Origin: Antedon mediterranea
Taxonomy: Eukaryota > Echinodermata > Crinoidea > Comatulida > Antedonidae
Direction: 5' to 3'
Length of the DNA stretch: 64,000 nucleotides
Assembly: GCF_964355755.1 (NCBI RefSeq)
Contig: NC_092671.1
Location: 20,612,001 to 20,676,000 of the forward strand
Below are positions 37,573 to 47,800 of the stretch, in pieces. How positions within the stretch are numbered: position 1 is the stretch's first letter; each line of letters starts with the position of its first letter. The position numbers were made by a program, and so were the translations under genes. The notes under the pieces were generated by a model. The model was not told where the DNA came from, did no database searches, and worked only from the letters and a program-made list of their open reading frames with translations.

Positions 37573-37644
37573 GGTTTCGCCCGGGCTCGAACCAGGTACC
37601 TTCTGCGTGTTAAGCAAACGTGATAACCACTACGCCAAGAAGCC
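37573..37644 (-). tRNA. tRNA-Val(AAC)-like gene, type B copy 2
   Basis: Matches 37074-37145 except in the anticodon stem (TTTGC/GCAGA, one G-U pair). 499 bp from copy 1, within the duplicated unit. Confidence 0.6.
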
Positions 37645-37802
37645 GCATATAACTACATGTGGTGTGTGTCACACATTGTGGCTTTTTAATTAAACAAATT
37701 AATTAACAAATAAGCACGAATGTGCAATACTCGGGGTACAGCGAAAGAAGCTGTATACAGACACAGTATACAGTTATTTCACCATAAAGTTAAAGAAAAA
37801 TA

Positions 37803-37873
37803 GGTTTCGCCAGGGCTCGAACCGGTTCCTTCTGCGTGTTAAGCAGACTTGACAACCACTACACTACGAAACC
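37803..37873 (-). tRNA. tRNA-Val(AAC)-like gene, type A copy 2
   Basis: Same as 37310-37380, 493 bp away, with the same T-arm mispairs, so the defect preceded the duplication. Confidence 0.6.
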
Positions 37874-37889
37874 TACTTACACATACATC

Positions 37890-39640
37890 AAAGGTCAGAA
37901 ATGGCATTTCCGGTCATTTTTGACTAAAATGTCCCATTAGACTGAATATAAATGTATACCTTCTGATCAATTTGAGACCAAAATTACTTTGCTGTGACTA
38001 GTGGTTGTTGAGATTTAAGGACATATTGGTGTTTGGTCTTATGACCTTTCACCCTGACCTTTTGACCTTTCGCCACATTTTCAAAATGTGTAACCAAGCC
38101 AAAAATGATTGTTTGACCACCCTAAACCAATTTCTGAAGTCAAATTCTCTGGACCTCAAAGTGCATACGAAAGTTGATCTAGCTACTAGAGTAATTATTA
38201 TTCTTTAGGTTTTAAAAACGTTTATTTGCCTATTTTCATAGGAGTGGGGAGAAAAGAAGAGAAGAGAAGAGAGAAAAGAAATCGGGCCAATTTTATCGAT
38301 ATTAGGGGGCTGATAGAAAATGACTTTTTAAAATCTGATTTTCGATATAGGTAAACTGTATGTTCCTAGATGTACAGCATCTTCATTTTTACGCAAGAAT
38401 AAAATAAGCCCACCCCTTTATGTTTCAAGATTGGAATACGTTTTAATAATTTGGAGCGTTATCGATTCTCTTGCTTAATGTCAAATAACTGCTGACGAAT
38501 ACGTATATTAAAAGATTCAAAGGCTTTCATTTAAGACCAATCTCTTTCTCTATGTTTTGAAGTTTAAGTTTACAAGATCATAATAATAACCTAAGGTGTA
38601 GGTGTCATAATATAGGTGCGGTTGTTTAGATGGTGTTGTTGTTCTGAGGGGTAGTTGTCCTAGAGGGGCATAGCAGTTACCTCTCTGATATTGTGACGTC
38701 ATTTTATGGCCATTCGAATATAAAATAGGATTTTTTTTTCTCTTTCGTCTTATAGCCCATCATATTTAATAGAGCGCATCTCTCTTATCCGTTTCTCATT
38801 TTCCCCTAGATTTTAATATTTTTTTACTCAATCAATTATCTGTCTTAAGATAAATTTTTCGATTTTGATGACGTCATCATGTCAAAAAAAAAAAATGTGA
38901 ATAACGTGGGTCACTTAATTTCATCTTTACAGTAAATTTCAATCAGCTGTAGGTTCCTTCTTTTCGCGTATATAACATTTCATAACTTTGTAAACATATG
39001 GACATTTACTTGAAGTTGTGCACCTCATATTTTTCAATGACGTCGGGGTTGCACAATGTGACTTACGCGCGATTGTATGAATTTCAATAAGCGATCAAAC
39101 ATTTTTTATTGAAACTTTGTGAAAATTTAAGTCATATCAAGGGCAAACTTTCTGTTGATTAAAAATGGTATGTTTTAAAAAAAAGTTACGCGCACACGCG
39201 CATTTAAAATTTTAAAATGCTTTTCCTAGTAGTTAAAAAAACATGATTAAAACGTTTTCGGGAAGCTGTTGAAAATAATGTAGATATTAATTCATGTAAA
39301 CATTTTAAAAATGAAAATAATTCTTCAGAATGCACGGCGACCCCCAACTTTATGGGAGCAATGAGTTGTAGATATGGATTCATGTACATATTTCACGTAC
39401 AAAATGTAATCATCATATGGCCATCTAAATTTTAAAATTACGATTTTTTTTCTCTTTCGTCATAGATCGCATTCAACAGAGCAACTTGTCCGATTTTCTC
39501 TCAAAATTGTTATATATGCTTGCTCAATCAATCATCTTTCTCATGAGTTGCCACCATTTTTATTTTTAGGACGTCATCACGCCTAAAAATGTGAATAACA
39601 TGGTAGGGTAAAATATTATGAACTTTGTGTTCATAATCAG
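37890..39640. other. No gene; degenerate repeats
   Basis: TGACCTTTCACCCTGACC-type repeats at 37900-38110, a GAGAAGA-rich purine tract at 38249-38285, and two copies (about 38690-38925 and 39405-39610) of a block with TTTTTTTTCTCTTTCGTC, CTCAATCAAT and GATGACGTCATCA-like sequence about 710 bp apart. Confidence 0.5.
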
Positions 39641-39715
39641 TGCACCGTGTCCCGCATACCTGGCTCAGCCTATATATTGTGCCAGTTCTGCGGTACATTT
39701 CATTTAAAACCTGAG

Positions 39716-39760
39716 CTGCACTGACGAGATCTATGAAGATCGAAACAGTACTGTCTGCAG
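39716..39760 (+). ncRNA. Hammerhead ribozyme (type I), canonical core
   Basis: Helix I CTGCA (39716-39720) pairs with TGCAG (39756-39760). Core CTGACGA (39721-39727). Helix II GATC/GATC with a TATGAA loop. GAAA (39742-39745). Helix III ACAG/CTGT with a TA loop. Cleavage triplet GTC, so the predicted cut is between 39755 and 39756. All invariant core bases and the G10.1-C11.1 pair are present. Helix III is palindromic, as in dimer-forming retroelement hammerheads. Self-cleavage is predicted, not shown. Confidence 0.85.
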
Positions 39761-39848
39761 ATTGGATATACTGTATATATATATATATATATACAGTAGG
39801 TGTTATAAGGCTTTAGTCAGGTGGTATGTAAATTTTCTTGTTACTTGC

Positions 39849-39887
39849 AGCACTGATGAAGGGCTAGTGTTGCCCGAAAGCTCTGCT
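39849..39887 (+). ncRNA. Hammerhead-like motif with minimal helix III
   Basis: AGCA (39849-39852) pairs with TGCT (39884-39887). Core CTGATGA (39853-39859), helix II GGGC/GCCC with a TAGTGTT loop and one bulged A, GAAA (39876-39879), then GCTC. Helix III is only an A-U pair closing GC, but AGCU is self-complementary, so a dimer could form it. Predicted cut between 39883 and 39884. Confidence 0.6.
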
Positions 39888-40058
39888 AACTTTTCTGGCT
39901 GTTTACTTTATCGTTTTGATTTAGCTTTTCGCTTTTTATTTTTGTATCTCCATTGAGATCCAGCCACTGATGCCCACAGCATTGTCATTTTTTTTCAGTA
40001 ATTTGCCTTTGGATTTATATATATATATATATATTTATGAATTAGATAGAACACGGGC

Positions 40059-40101
40059 GTCTATTACACGGTGTTTCACGTTAAACGATCTTCAGATAGA
40101 C
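40059..40101 (-). ncRNA. Hammerhead ribozyme (type I), minus strand
   Basis: Minus strand: helix I GTCTAT pairs with ATAGAC (6 bp perfect). Core CTGAAGA. Helix II CGTT/AACG (short loop) flanked by a U-U. GAAA. Helix III ACAC/GTGT. Cleavage triplet GTA. Same orientation as the Penelope-like ORF relic. The U-U next to helix II is shared with the hammerheads at 51.5 and 52.0 kb. Confidence 0.78.
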
Positions 40102-40120
40102 TGAACAATACCGTATCTCG

Positions 40121-40789
40121 AGGTGTTATAAGGCTTTAGTCAGGTGGTATGTAAATTTTCTTGTTATGACGACATTTTGAAATCAGTTCAGACCTTTTGT
40201 TTAACAAATTTGTTTTGTTTGCATTTAGAATACATAGCTTTTCATCTAGACAAAGACTACAACGCCCATAAGCGGCGTTCTTAGTGGAGGAATATTTAAT
40301 TACTTTCCATTTAATTGTAAACATTACGTCATTACTTTTCAAAGACCATACGTACTTTGAGAGCTCGGATTCTTTACTGTACGTTTCTTTTTTGAAAGAT
40401 TTCTTGTGATTGTTAAACCTAGTTTTAAACTGCCCACCCGTCTAGTCATACCAATATATGTCTTAGTTTCGTTATTGGTTATGACGTCGGCGGAGTAGAC
40501 AATTTCAGATGCGAGGCATGAACCATTTAGGGGGCATTCGGGTTTGTTGCGGCAATTGCACGCACTTTCTCGTTCTGTATGGGGGTTCAGTACATTATGC
40601 TTGTTAATTACATTTTTTACACATGGCATACAACTATAGCTTACTTTAACATTGTTCTTATTAAATATTTTATGTAATACGTGTCCATTGGGAAAATGTT
40701 TTTTAATTAATCGTAAAAAGGTTCGTGCGACATTTGTCTTAATGTTCGTACTGAATGGTGGGTTGGACCATATTATGTTTCTCCCTCTA
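40121..40789 (-). pseudogene. Penelope-like element ORF, C-terminal part (GIY-YIG endonuclease)
   Basis: Minus frame: GRNIIWSNPPFSTNIKTNVA, RTFLRLIKKHFPNGHVLHKI, VKVSYSCMPCVKNVI, Cys cluster CNCRNKPECPLNGSC, ETKTYIGMT (the YIG strand of the GIY-YIG domain), then after a frameshift near 40390 FTIKWKVIKYSSTKNAAYGR, CSLCLDEKL, NKRSELISKCRHNKK and a stop at about 40138. The order RT thumb, Cys cluster, GIY-YIG, CSLCL..K and final CRH is that of invertebrate Penelope-like elements. Inactive. Confidence 0.82.
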
Positions 40790-43768
40790 GTCCAGTCCCT
40801 AAGGGGAAATGATGTTACCATAGTGGATACAAAGTGTGCCCTTTGGCATGTTGATAGAACATGATATGGAGATACCAAAACAAAGTTACTGGAAATCTGA
40901 TTTGACCTCTGTGACCTCTGACCTCAATTTTTATATTTCTATCTTAAACAGCCATATCTCCGCAACGGGTTTGACAATTGAAATGATATTGGTGTCAAAA
41001 ATAGATCAGAGGGTACATATTTATATTCGCTCTAATATAACTTTTTCCAAAAAAACGACCGGAAATGTAATTTCTCAATGTTTTGACCTTTGACCTCGGC
41101 TTACTATATCTCAATAACTACTGATCAAAATTTCTTGAAATTTGTTTCAAATTGTTAAGAGCATACATATTTATATATGCTCTAATTAAACATGTTCTTC
41201 CAAATCCACAGGAAATGTCATTTACTGACCTTTGACCTTTAATTTTTAAATATGTCTGTATCTCTGTAACCAAATGTCATAAAAAGTTCAACTTGGTGTC
41301 AAAATGTTCAAAATGTAAACATTTATATTAGCTCTAATAGAAGATGTTATCATATTTTTACTGGAAATGCCAGTTTGAGGTATGACCAGGATATACTGTT
41401 AAGCGTGCATGTGTCATACTTATAATAATATACCTAAAATATAGATTTAATGGACCAGAACTACATTCAATATCCTATTTAGCCTTTTACAATTTTCTTA
41501 AAACTTAATGTTTAATTTAATTTCAATATATAATTCCATCGCATGGTAGGCCTACACCGTAAGAGCAACACTTAATATCAACAAAAAATTAGATAAACTT
41601 AAAAGTTAAATAACATTTTAAAAAAAGAAAGAAAATCAGGATCTTAAAGAAAGAAAAAAAGAATTAACCAATGCGATTTGATACTCATAAAATATATGAC
41701 CTAATTATCAATTAATTGCTTGAAGTATGCTGAAAAAATAAAATGTTTGAAACAGTGAGGAAAAAGCGAAGAAAAGAAAAACAATATGTTTAAAATATTA
41801 GAAATCTGAAAAGGATCAAAGACAAATTAATTACAAAGCTGATTTCTTTTCAAGAACATACTGTAGTGGAATATAAAAGGAAAACAAACCAGTGAGCAGT
41901 CAAAATTACCATCTTGGCTTGATGAGGCAATAACACATCCAGCTCATAACACTATACAACAAAATCTTTGAAACCACCAGAAGAAATTAAGAGAAGCAAT
42001 GATAATTATACTTCAATACACAAAAACATGACAAAACTGACATCAACCATTACCGACCAAACGAACATTATCACATGTACACAAATAATTTACAAAAGTA
42101 ATCAAAAAACAAAATCAGAGACCGACTAGAAGTAAATAAACCAATATATAAGGCTTTATACAGTAGGACCATCTTATACAGTTTGTCAATCAACTAAAAT
42201 AAAAAGGAAATGAATATCACCAAATCTTTGATTTAGAGATTATCAGAAAGCATTTGGCTCAATAAAACAGGCATTACCATATTAGAGGGAAATATTATAC
42301 CTCAACAAATATTGATTACGATCGTTCAAAGAGAAGTTAAGAAAGATTAGTAAGACAAGGCAACACTTAAGATCTTCACTGCATTGGAAGAGGTGTTTAA
42401 TGAAAGAGCTAATCTAAAAAATAGAGTAAATATCACTTTAAAGACAAAATAAACAGTTAATTTAACCAAAATCACATTGTCTTCCAGCCTATTTTTTGCT
42501 TTGAATTACAGTTTTTTTTGGGTATGCACTATATCATTTTTTTTCAATCCAATTTTTGGTGAAACTATTATGTGTGACATTAAAATTGCATATTCAACAA
42601 AAATATTTGTCAAAATTACTTTTGTCAGGGGGAAAATAAGTATATCTTTAATAGCATGTGATATTATTAGCAAATATTTCAAATGTAGTTTTAAAACTTT
42701 CCCATTACAAACAATTGCCATAATTCTGATAACATTACAATACACCCATCCTCTGGAACTTATTTTCAAATGTAGCTAAAAACTTTCCAGTACAATTCCG
42801 GCCATTTTGATGTGTATAGATGCATGCAGTAGCATTGGAAAAGCGAGAGAGGGGGAGGTGGTTGGGGTGATGGAGAGACACATATTTTTTCACATGTTTG
42901 TCTACACTATAAACTAGTTTAACAAAAAAGGTGTGATGTGCCCAAATATGGTAGTGATATGTCATTCATCGTGTCCATATATATGGGCACATCACATTTT
43001 TTTGTCGCATAAAAATGTTATAGTGTAGACAGAGTTTAACATTTGTGTAACATGTAACAAAAATATGTGTCTCTCCATCCACCCCAACCCCCTCCCCTCT
43101 CTCGATCTCTTTTTATAGATTATTAATTGCTAAATATATGCAAAACGATGGGTCATAGCTCAAAATGACATTTCCAATTGAATTCTGACAAAATATTTTG
43201 TTAGAGCAAATATAAATGTGTATATTCTAAACAATTTGACACCAAACTGAACTTTTTAGGACAAATAGTTACCGAGATATTGACATATTCAAACATTAGA
43301 GGTCAAGGGTCAAAAAAGCTTAATTTATGGTAATTTTTTGAAAAAAGTTTCTATTAGACTAAATATTAGATTTATTTTCTTAACATTTTGAGCCCATTCT
43401 CAAATCTCTGAGATTGCGTGTTATTGAGATATTAGGCAATCAAGGTCAAAGGTCAAACTGAAAAATAAAGCCTTTGCGGCCATTTTTGTAAAATTTTTTT
43501 CATTATAGCGAATATAAATATATATCTTCCAAGCATTTTGAAAAAAAAAAAAAAATGTAAAATGTCCATGCGTTGTCAAGATATGGCGATTTTTAGTTAT
43601 ATAATATAAAAATATAAAAATTGAGGTCAGAGGTCACAGAGGTAAAATCAGATTTCCAGTAACTTTGTTTTGGCATCTCCACACTATACTCTACCAAACT
43701 GCTATACTGAAAAATTTGTATCCAGTCTGGTAACATCCCACCCCTTTTTCTCCCCTTAGGGACTGGAC
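40790..43768. mobile_element. 2.98 kb foldback DNA transposon inside the Penelope-like ORF
   Basis: Terminal inverted repeats start GTCCAGTCCCTAAGGGG on both sides and run over 150 bp, with a well-conserved stretch CCAAAACAAAGTTACTGGAA then ATCTGATTT and ACCTCTGTGACCTCTGACCT (40876-40940 and 43612-43673). TA lies on both sides (40788-40789 and 43769-43770). Counting one TA only, the host ORF continues in frame. The interior is filled with TGACCTTTGACCT-type repeats. No transposase ORF. The TA target suggests Tc1/mariner-related mobilisation. Confidence 0.85.
42842..43109. repeat. Nested inverted repeat in the centre of the foldback
   Basis: Left arm with GAGAGAGGGGGAGGTGG, GGAGAGACACATAT, TGTCTACACTATAA and GTGATGTGCCCA; right arm with the inverse TGGGCACATCAC, TTATAGTGTAGACA, ATATGTGTCTCTCC and CCCTCCCCTCTCTC. 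The loop lies near 42950-42975. Probably a separate MITE nested in the older foldback. Confidence 0.7.
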
Positions 43769-43770
43769 TA

Positions 43771-44140
43771 TCTGTTTCTTCTTATACCCGATGCAGAGTG
43801 TGGTGGGTGTAGAATAAGTTATCTTTGTGTCCGCTTGTTCGAAGTGCTTCGCTGTATAGTTGCTTGGTGTTTACGAATGTTTCTTCGTCGCTTGATAATT
43901 GACTTATACGCTTATTAACTCCTGCCGGGATCTGCTTTAATATCACAGGAGGGTGGTTAGAGGCTATGTTTATGTAAATGGGTTGGTTGCCTGGTTTCTA
44001 TATGGTTAGTATTTCCCAATCTGCAAATTAAACGTTACGTTCAAGTAGTTTACGGATTGCTTACTCGATTCCGTAGTTATCTTTAATCCGAAATTACTGA
44101 ATATTTTATATAACTCTGCTTTTATCTCAATAAATAAAAA
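43771..44140 (-). pseudogene. Penelope-like element ORF, upstream part
   Basis: Minus frame: IKAELYKIFSNFGLKITTES, VNYLNVTFNLQIGKY, a stop and frameshift, YINIASNHPPVILKQIPAGV, SQLSSDEETFVN and EALRTSGHKDNL: the RT palm end and thumb of the same ORF as 40789-40121. The two halves are separated by the 3 kb foldback and join in frame across it. The 5' end is truncated at a (TA)n run near 44140. Confidence 0.82.
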
Positions 44141-44620
44141 TATATATATATATGTATGCATTATGTCAAATATGCATTTCAAGCACAAAGTTCTGAGTTT
44201 GAATCCAAATTGTAGTGTCATTTTAGTATTTTGTAGTTGATACTCAAATTAAAGTTTTTCTGGAACATCCTGGATCTGCTCATGACTTTTCCTCAACTGA
44301 GTGTTCAAATTATACCCATCCCTTTTTCTCAGGTCTGCTAAACAGCTTCCAATTCATAATTATTGTTTAGACTCAAAATATTTCCAGTATTTTACTGACA
44401 ACGCACTTTGGATGCACTTTTAATTTCTACTGAAAACAACTTTATTTTTTATTATAACATCAGTGAAACAGATAAAACATTAGCATACCATGTAGTAAAT
44501 TGACATAAATATAAAATTATTTAAGTTAACTGAACAATACTGGACACTGCATCAATGTCAAAAGCATTAATATTCAATACATTATCATTATTTAGATTTA
44601 ATATTTATTTTTCAAGAAAT
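44141..44620. other. Separase 3' flank, AT-rich
   Basis: (TA)n run at 44140-44155 and otherwise unremarkable AT-rich sequence. The separase poly-A signal should lie here on the minus strand, but I cannot single one out. Confidence 0.4.
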
Positions 44621-44623
44621 GTC

Positions 44624-44828
44624 TCATTTCAAATAAACCGGTAAGCCATAAGTAACTGGAGCATACCCAATGAGAGCAGTCAGTTTACATGCATTCCTAG
44701 CATCAAGTATGTAGTCCGTAATATATGAACTGTCTTTGCTTTTCTCCAGCCAAGATTTAAGTAGAGTCTTTGTGAATCTATCAATATCACGATCAGTTAC
44801 ATCCCATAAATTTCCAACAACACAAGGA
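44624..44828 (-). CDS. ESPL1: Separase last coding exon
   Basis: The split Cys codon closes after the TTTTCAG acceptor; it then reads [20 protein letters not shown] and ends [14 protein letters not shown] with a TGA stop at 44626-44624. [12 protein letters not shown] is among the most conserved stretches in separases. About 500 bp further downstream begins a (TA)n and the Penelope-like relic, so the 3' UTR must be short or contain repeat. Confidence 0.97.
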
Positions 44829-47800
44829 CTGAAAAATAAAAAATAAATAAGTTTCCAGGTTTTGAGAGAAAACAAATTACTTATAATCCATTATGAAAAA
44901 GGATACTAGAAAAATTAGATTACATTACTTACCAACCAGCTACTAAGTAGTTAAGGGCCATACCAGTTGCTTCCAAAGAACCACTGTACTTGAGTCTACC
45001 ACTACTGCAACCCATTAGCATTGTGAGGGCTCTGCATCTAATCTTTTGAATATCATCACCATTTAAGTACTGGCTACCAGAACCATGACCACAATATCTT
45101 ACATGAAACAAATATATACACAATTAAATAATTATATTTGACAATTTGGTAATTAACTCCTTCAAAATTAACTCTATAAGGCTTATACAGTACTTTCTAA
45201 TATTATATATATAACACTGCCCGAAAGCTCTGCTAACTTTTCTGGCTGTTTTACTTTATCGTTTTGATTTAGCTTTTCGCTTTTTTTTTGTCTACCTTCA
45301 TTGAGATCCAGCCACAGCATTGTCATTTTTTCAGTAATTTGCCTTTGGATTTATATATATTATAATATTGGAAAAATAAATACTGTGTAAGAAGCACATT
45401 TATTCATAAAAAATGAGTTTACTTATTTGACCTTATTGAGCCGTGAATAGTGAAAAAGTCGCGTTTGTGCAAACAACCACATTTGGAATTGTGCAAACAT
45501 TTTGCTTTGAAGGGTGTCTAGAACTAAGATCCAAGATATCTTAGGGTATGTTCAGACTCACGGTGTTAGGTTTGTTATCTAACGCAAGGCGTACGGGAAT
45601 CCATGGTATTAAAAGTTAAGGTGTTCAGACACAACGATCAACATTCCAATGCCTTCCTTGCATTTAAAACACTGATCATTAGGTCTAAACAGATAGAACT
45701 ATGTATACATTCACGAAAAATGCATTATTTACAGTTTACATTGTAAAGTTTTTTTTTTAATAATGTTTTTATTTATATAATGTTACCTTCAAAATATACT
45801 GATTTGTTCTTACTACTGTACTTACTACTTGCAGCATTGCATTCTAATTCAAAATATTTCAAACATAATTAGCACACGGCAAAATATCTGATTAATACAG
45901 TATTGTATTTAATTTATAAAATATCATATCACTGACGCAAACTGTACTTTAAAATTGAAAACCTGATAGTTTGACGTTCAGCTATCTCGCTATATCAAGG
46001 GTAATATATTTTAATGACTTTTTTAATGGTTAGAGTTATTCTATTCTATTATCACTAAAGGGGGTTTATTTCTATGATGAGATTTTCAGTAAACAATTAT
46101 AGATTTTCTGGTGGTACATACAGGCCATTCTTGTCTACACATAATATACATACACACAATTACAGTTAAAGAAATGGCAAATATTTCATTCAGTTGATTT
46201 TACAACCAGACCATTTAGTATTATTTATTAAATATTTTCAGTGATTTATTTATTTTAATAATTTGCTTGCTTCTTGTACTTATCTAGCATATTACATCCA
46301 TGTATTAAACAAATAAATTTAAAATATTTTGCTTAAATATAAACATTTGTAAAAAGGGGTATTACTATCCACCATTTCTTTCTTACAAATGCATTTAAAA
46401 TTAAGGTCAAATATTATTTCTTATTTATTTATTTATTCTTTTTTTTTTTATTACTAGGGCAGATTAATTTCAAATTACTTTGTATTAATTTATTTGTGAT
46501 AAAAACATTGCAAGTTTGAAAAAAAAACAAACATATATACCTTACATTTATTTGTTCATTACATAATGTAATATGCTAAATATGTACAAGAAGAAAGCTA
46601 ATTATTAAAACAATCACTGAAAATATTTAATATTAAATAACACTAAATGGTCTAAAATCAACTAGAAATAGTTATAAGAGCTTGCCATTTCTTTATATAC
46701 TGTAATTGTGTGTAGGTATATTATGTGCACCATCAGAAATATGTACTGTATACTGGAAATCTCATCCACATCTTAAAAATAAACCCCCTTTAGTGGCAAT
46801 AGAATAATCTAATTCTAACCATTAAAAAGTCACTAAACATACATTACCCTTGATATAATGGTACTACCCACCATTAAAAAAATTTTTTCCTAGATCTAGA
46901 AAACTAAGATATCTTTCTTAGTTTTCCAGATCTTCCCAGCAAACACAAAACTTCTTGCAAAAAAAAAAAAAAAAAACACTTTACAAAACATGTGTCTCCA
47001 ATAAAGTAAAACCATCACGTTAATATTATGTATAAAACTCTTTTTTTTTGGCGAAATGTATCAAAATGGCACAGCTAAACTTAAATCGCTATTTCATGGT
47101 AAGGAAAAACCGGTAAGGAAAAACCGGTAACGAACATAATTATTGTAACTATATTAACACCAATTCTCATGATAATATGAAACATATAAAAAACGATTTT
47201 TAAATGTTACAATGCCCATGTGACGATCAAGTTTTGATGACGTCAACAATCATCCGAGAGGCTTTTTAATGAATCTAGTATTTTTGTTATTTATAGATGA
47301 CTATTTTTGTTAAAATTTATTTTTCTTTTAGTTTTGTTTAGTTGAGGTCATCTGGTCGCTCTTAATAAAAGGAAAACGCCTATATTTCGAGTATAAAAAG
47401 TAAGTTTAGACTACATCATTATCACGGTATTCTGAAAATGCCTGGATAGTACAAATTAAACCTGTTATTGGTTGAATAATGTTATTGGTTGAATAATATT
47501 ATTGGTTGAATAATATTATTGGTTATTCCAATTACGGTACAGTGGAACAAAATCATGACCTGAGCCACAAATCAATAGAATAGACCCTCGAGACAAATGA
47601 TGTACATTCATTAAATTTTGCGATTACGTTTGTTCCGAACATGATCTGGATGATGATTTAATTTTCCCATTACTCTGTTAATTACTCGTTCATATTTTTT
47701 TAGAAACCTTTTCAAGTTCATGTAGGAGATGTAGGTGACAACATTACACTGTACGTCTTCTAAAACATAAAGGGAAATGACAATGGAACTAAAACAGTTT

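Larger units (their letters stand above)
36860..37885. repeat. Tandem duplication of about 495 bp carrying two tRNA-Val-like loci per unit
   Basis: Spacer words AATATGGTAATAAGCACA, AAAATAAGATATACTG, ACACATTGTGGCTT and GCACGAATGTGCAATACTCG recur at a period of 493-499 bp. Confidence 0.85.
39844..40120 (+). mobile_element. 277-bp ribozyme-bearing insertion with 46-bp target duplication
   Basis: Flanked by a perfect direct repeat: 39798-39843 and 40121-40166 (AGGTGTTATAAGGCTTTAGT... to ...TTCTTGTTA). The duplicated sequence is the end of the Penelope-like ORF, so that ORF was the target. The insert carries the hammerhead-like motif 39849-39887, a GGCTGTTTTA...TTTGCCTTTGGATTTATATA body, (TA)n, and at its right side the minus-strand hammerhead 40059-40101. 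Long, variable target duplications are known for Penelope-like elements. Confidence 0.75.

Noticed and set aside
39852-45362. The direct repeats at 39872-40022 and 45216-45362 as the two LTRs of one Penelope-like element
   Set aside because: Two separase exons lie between them, and a third copy at 52171 has the same 3' boundary, so independent 5'-truncated insertions explain the pattern better.
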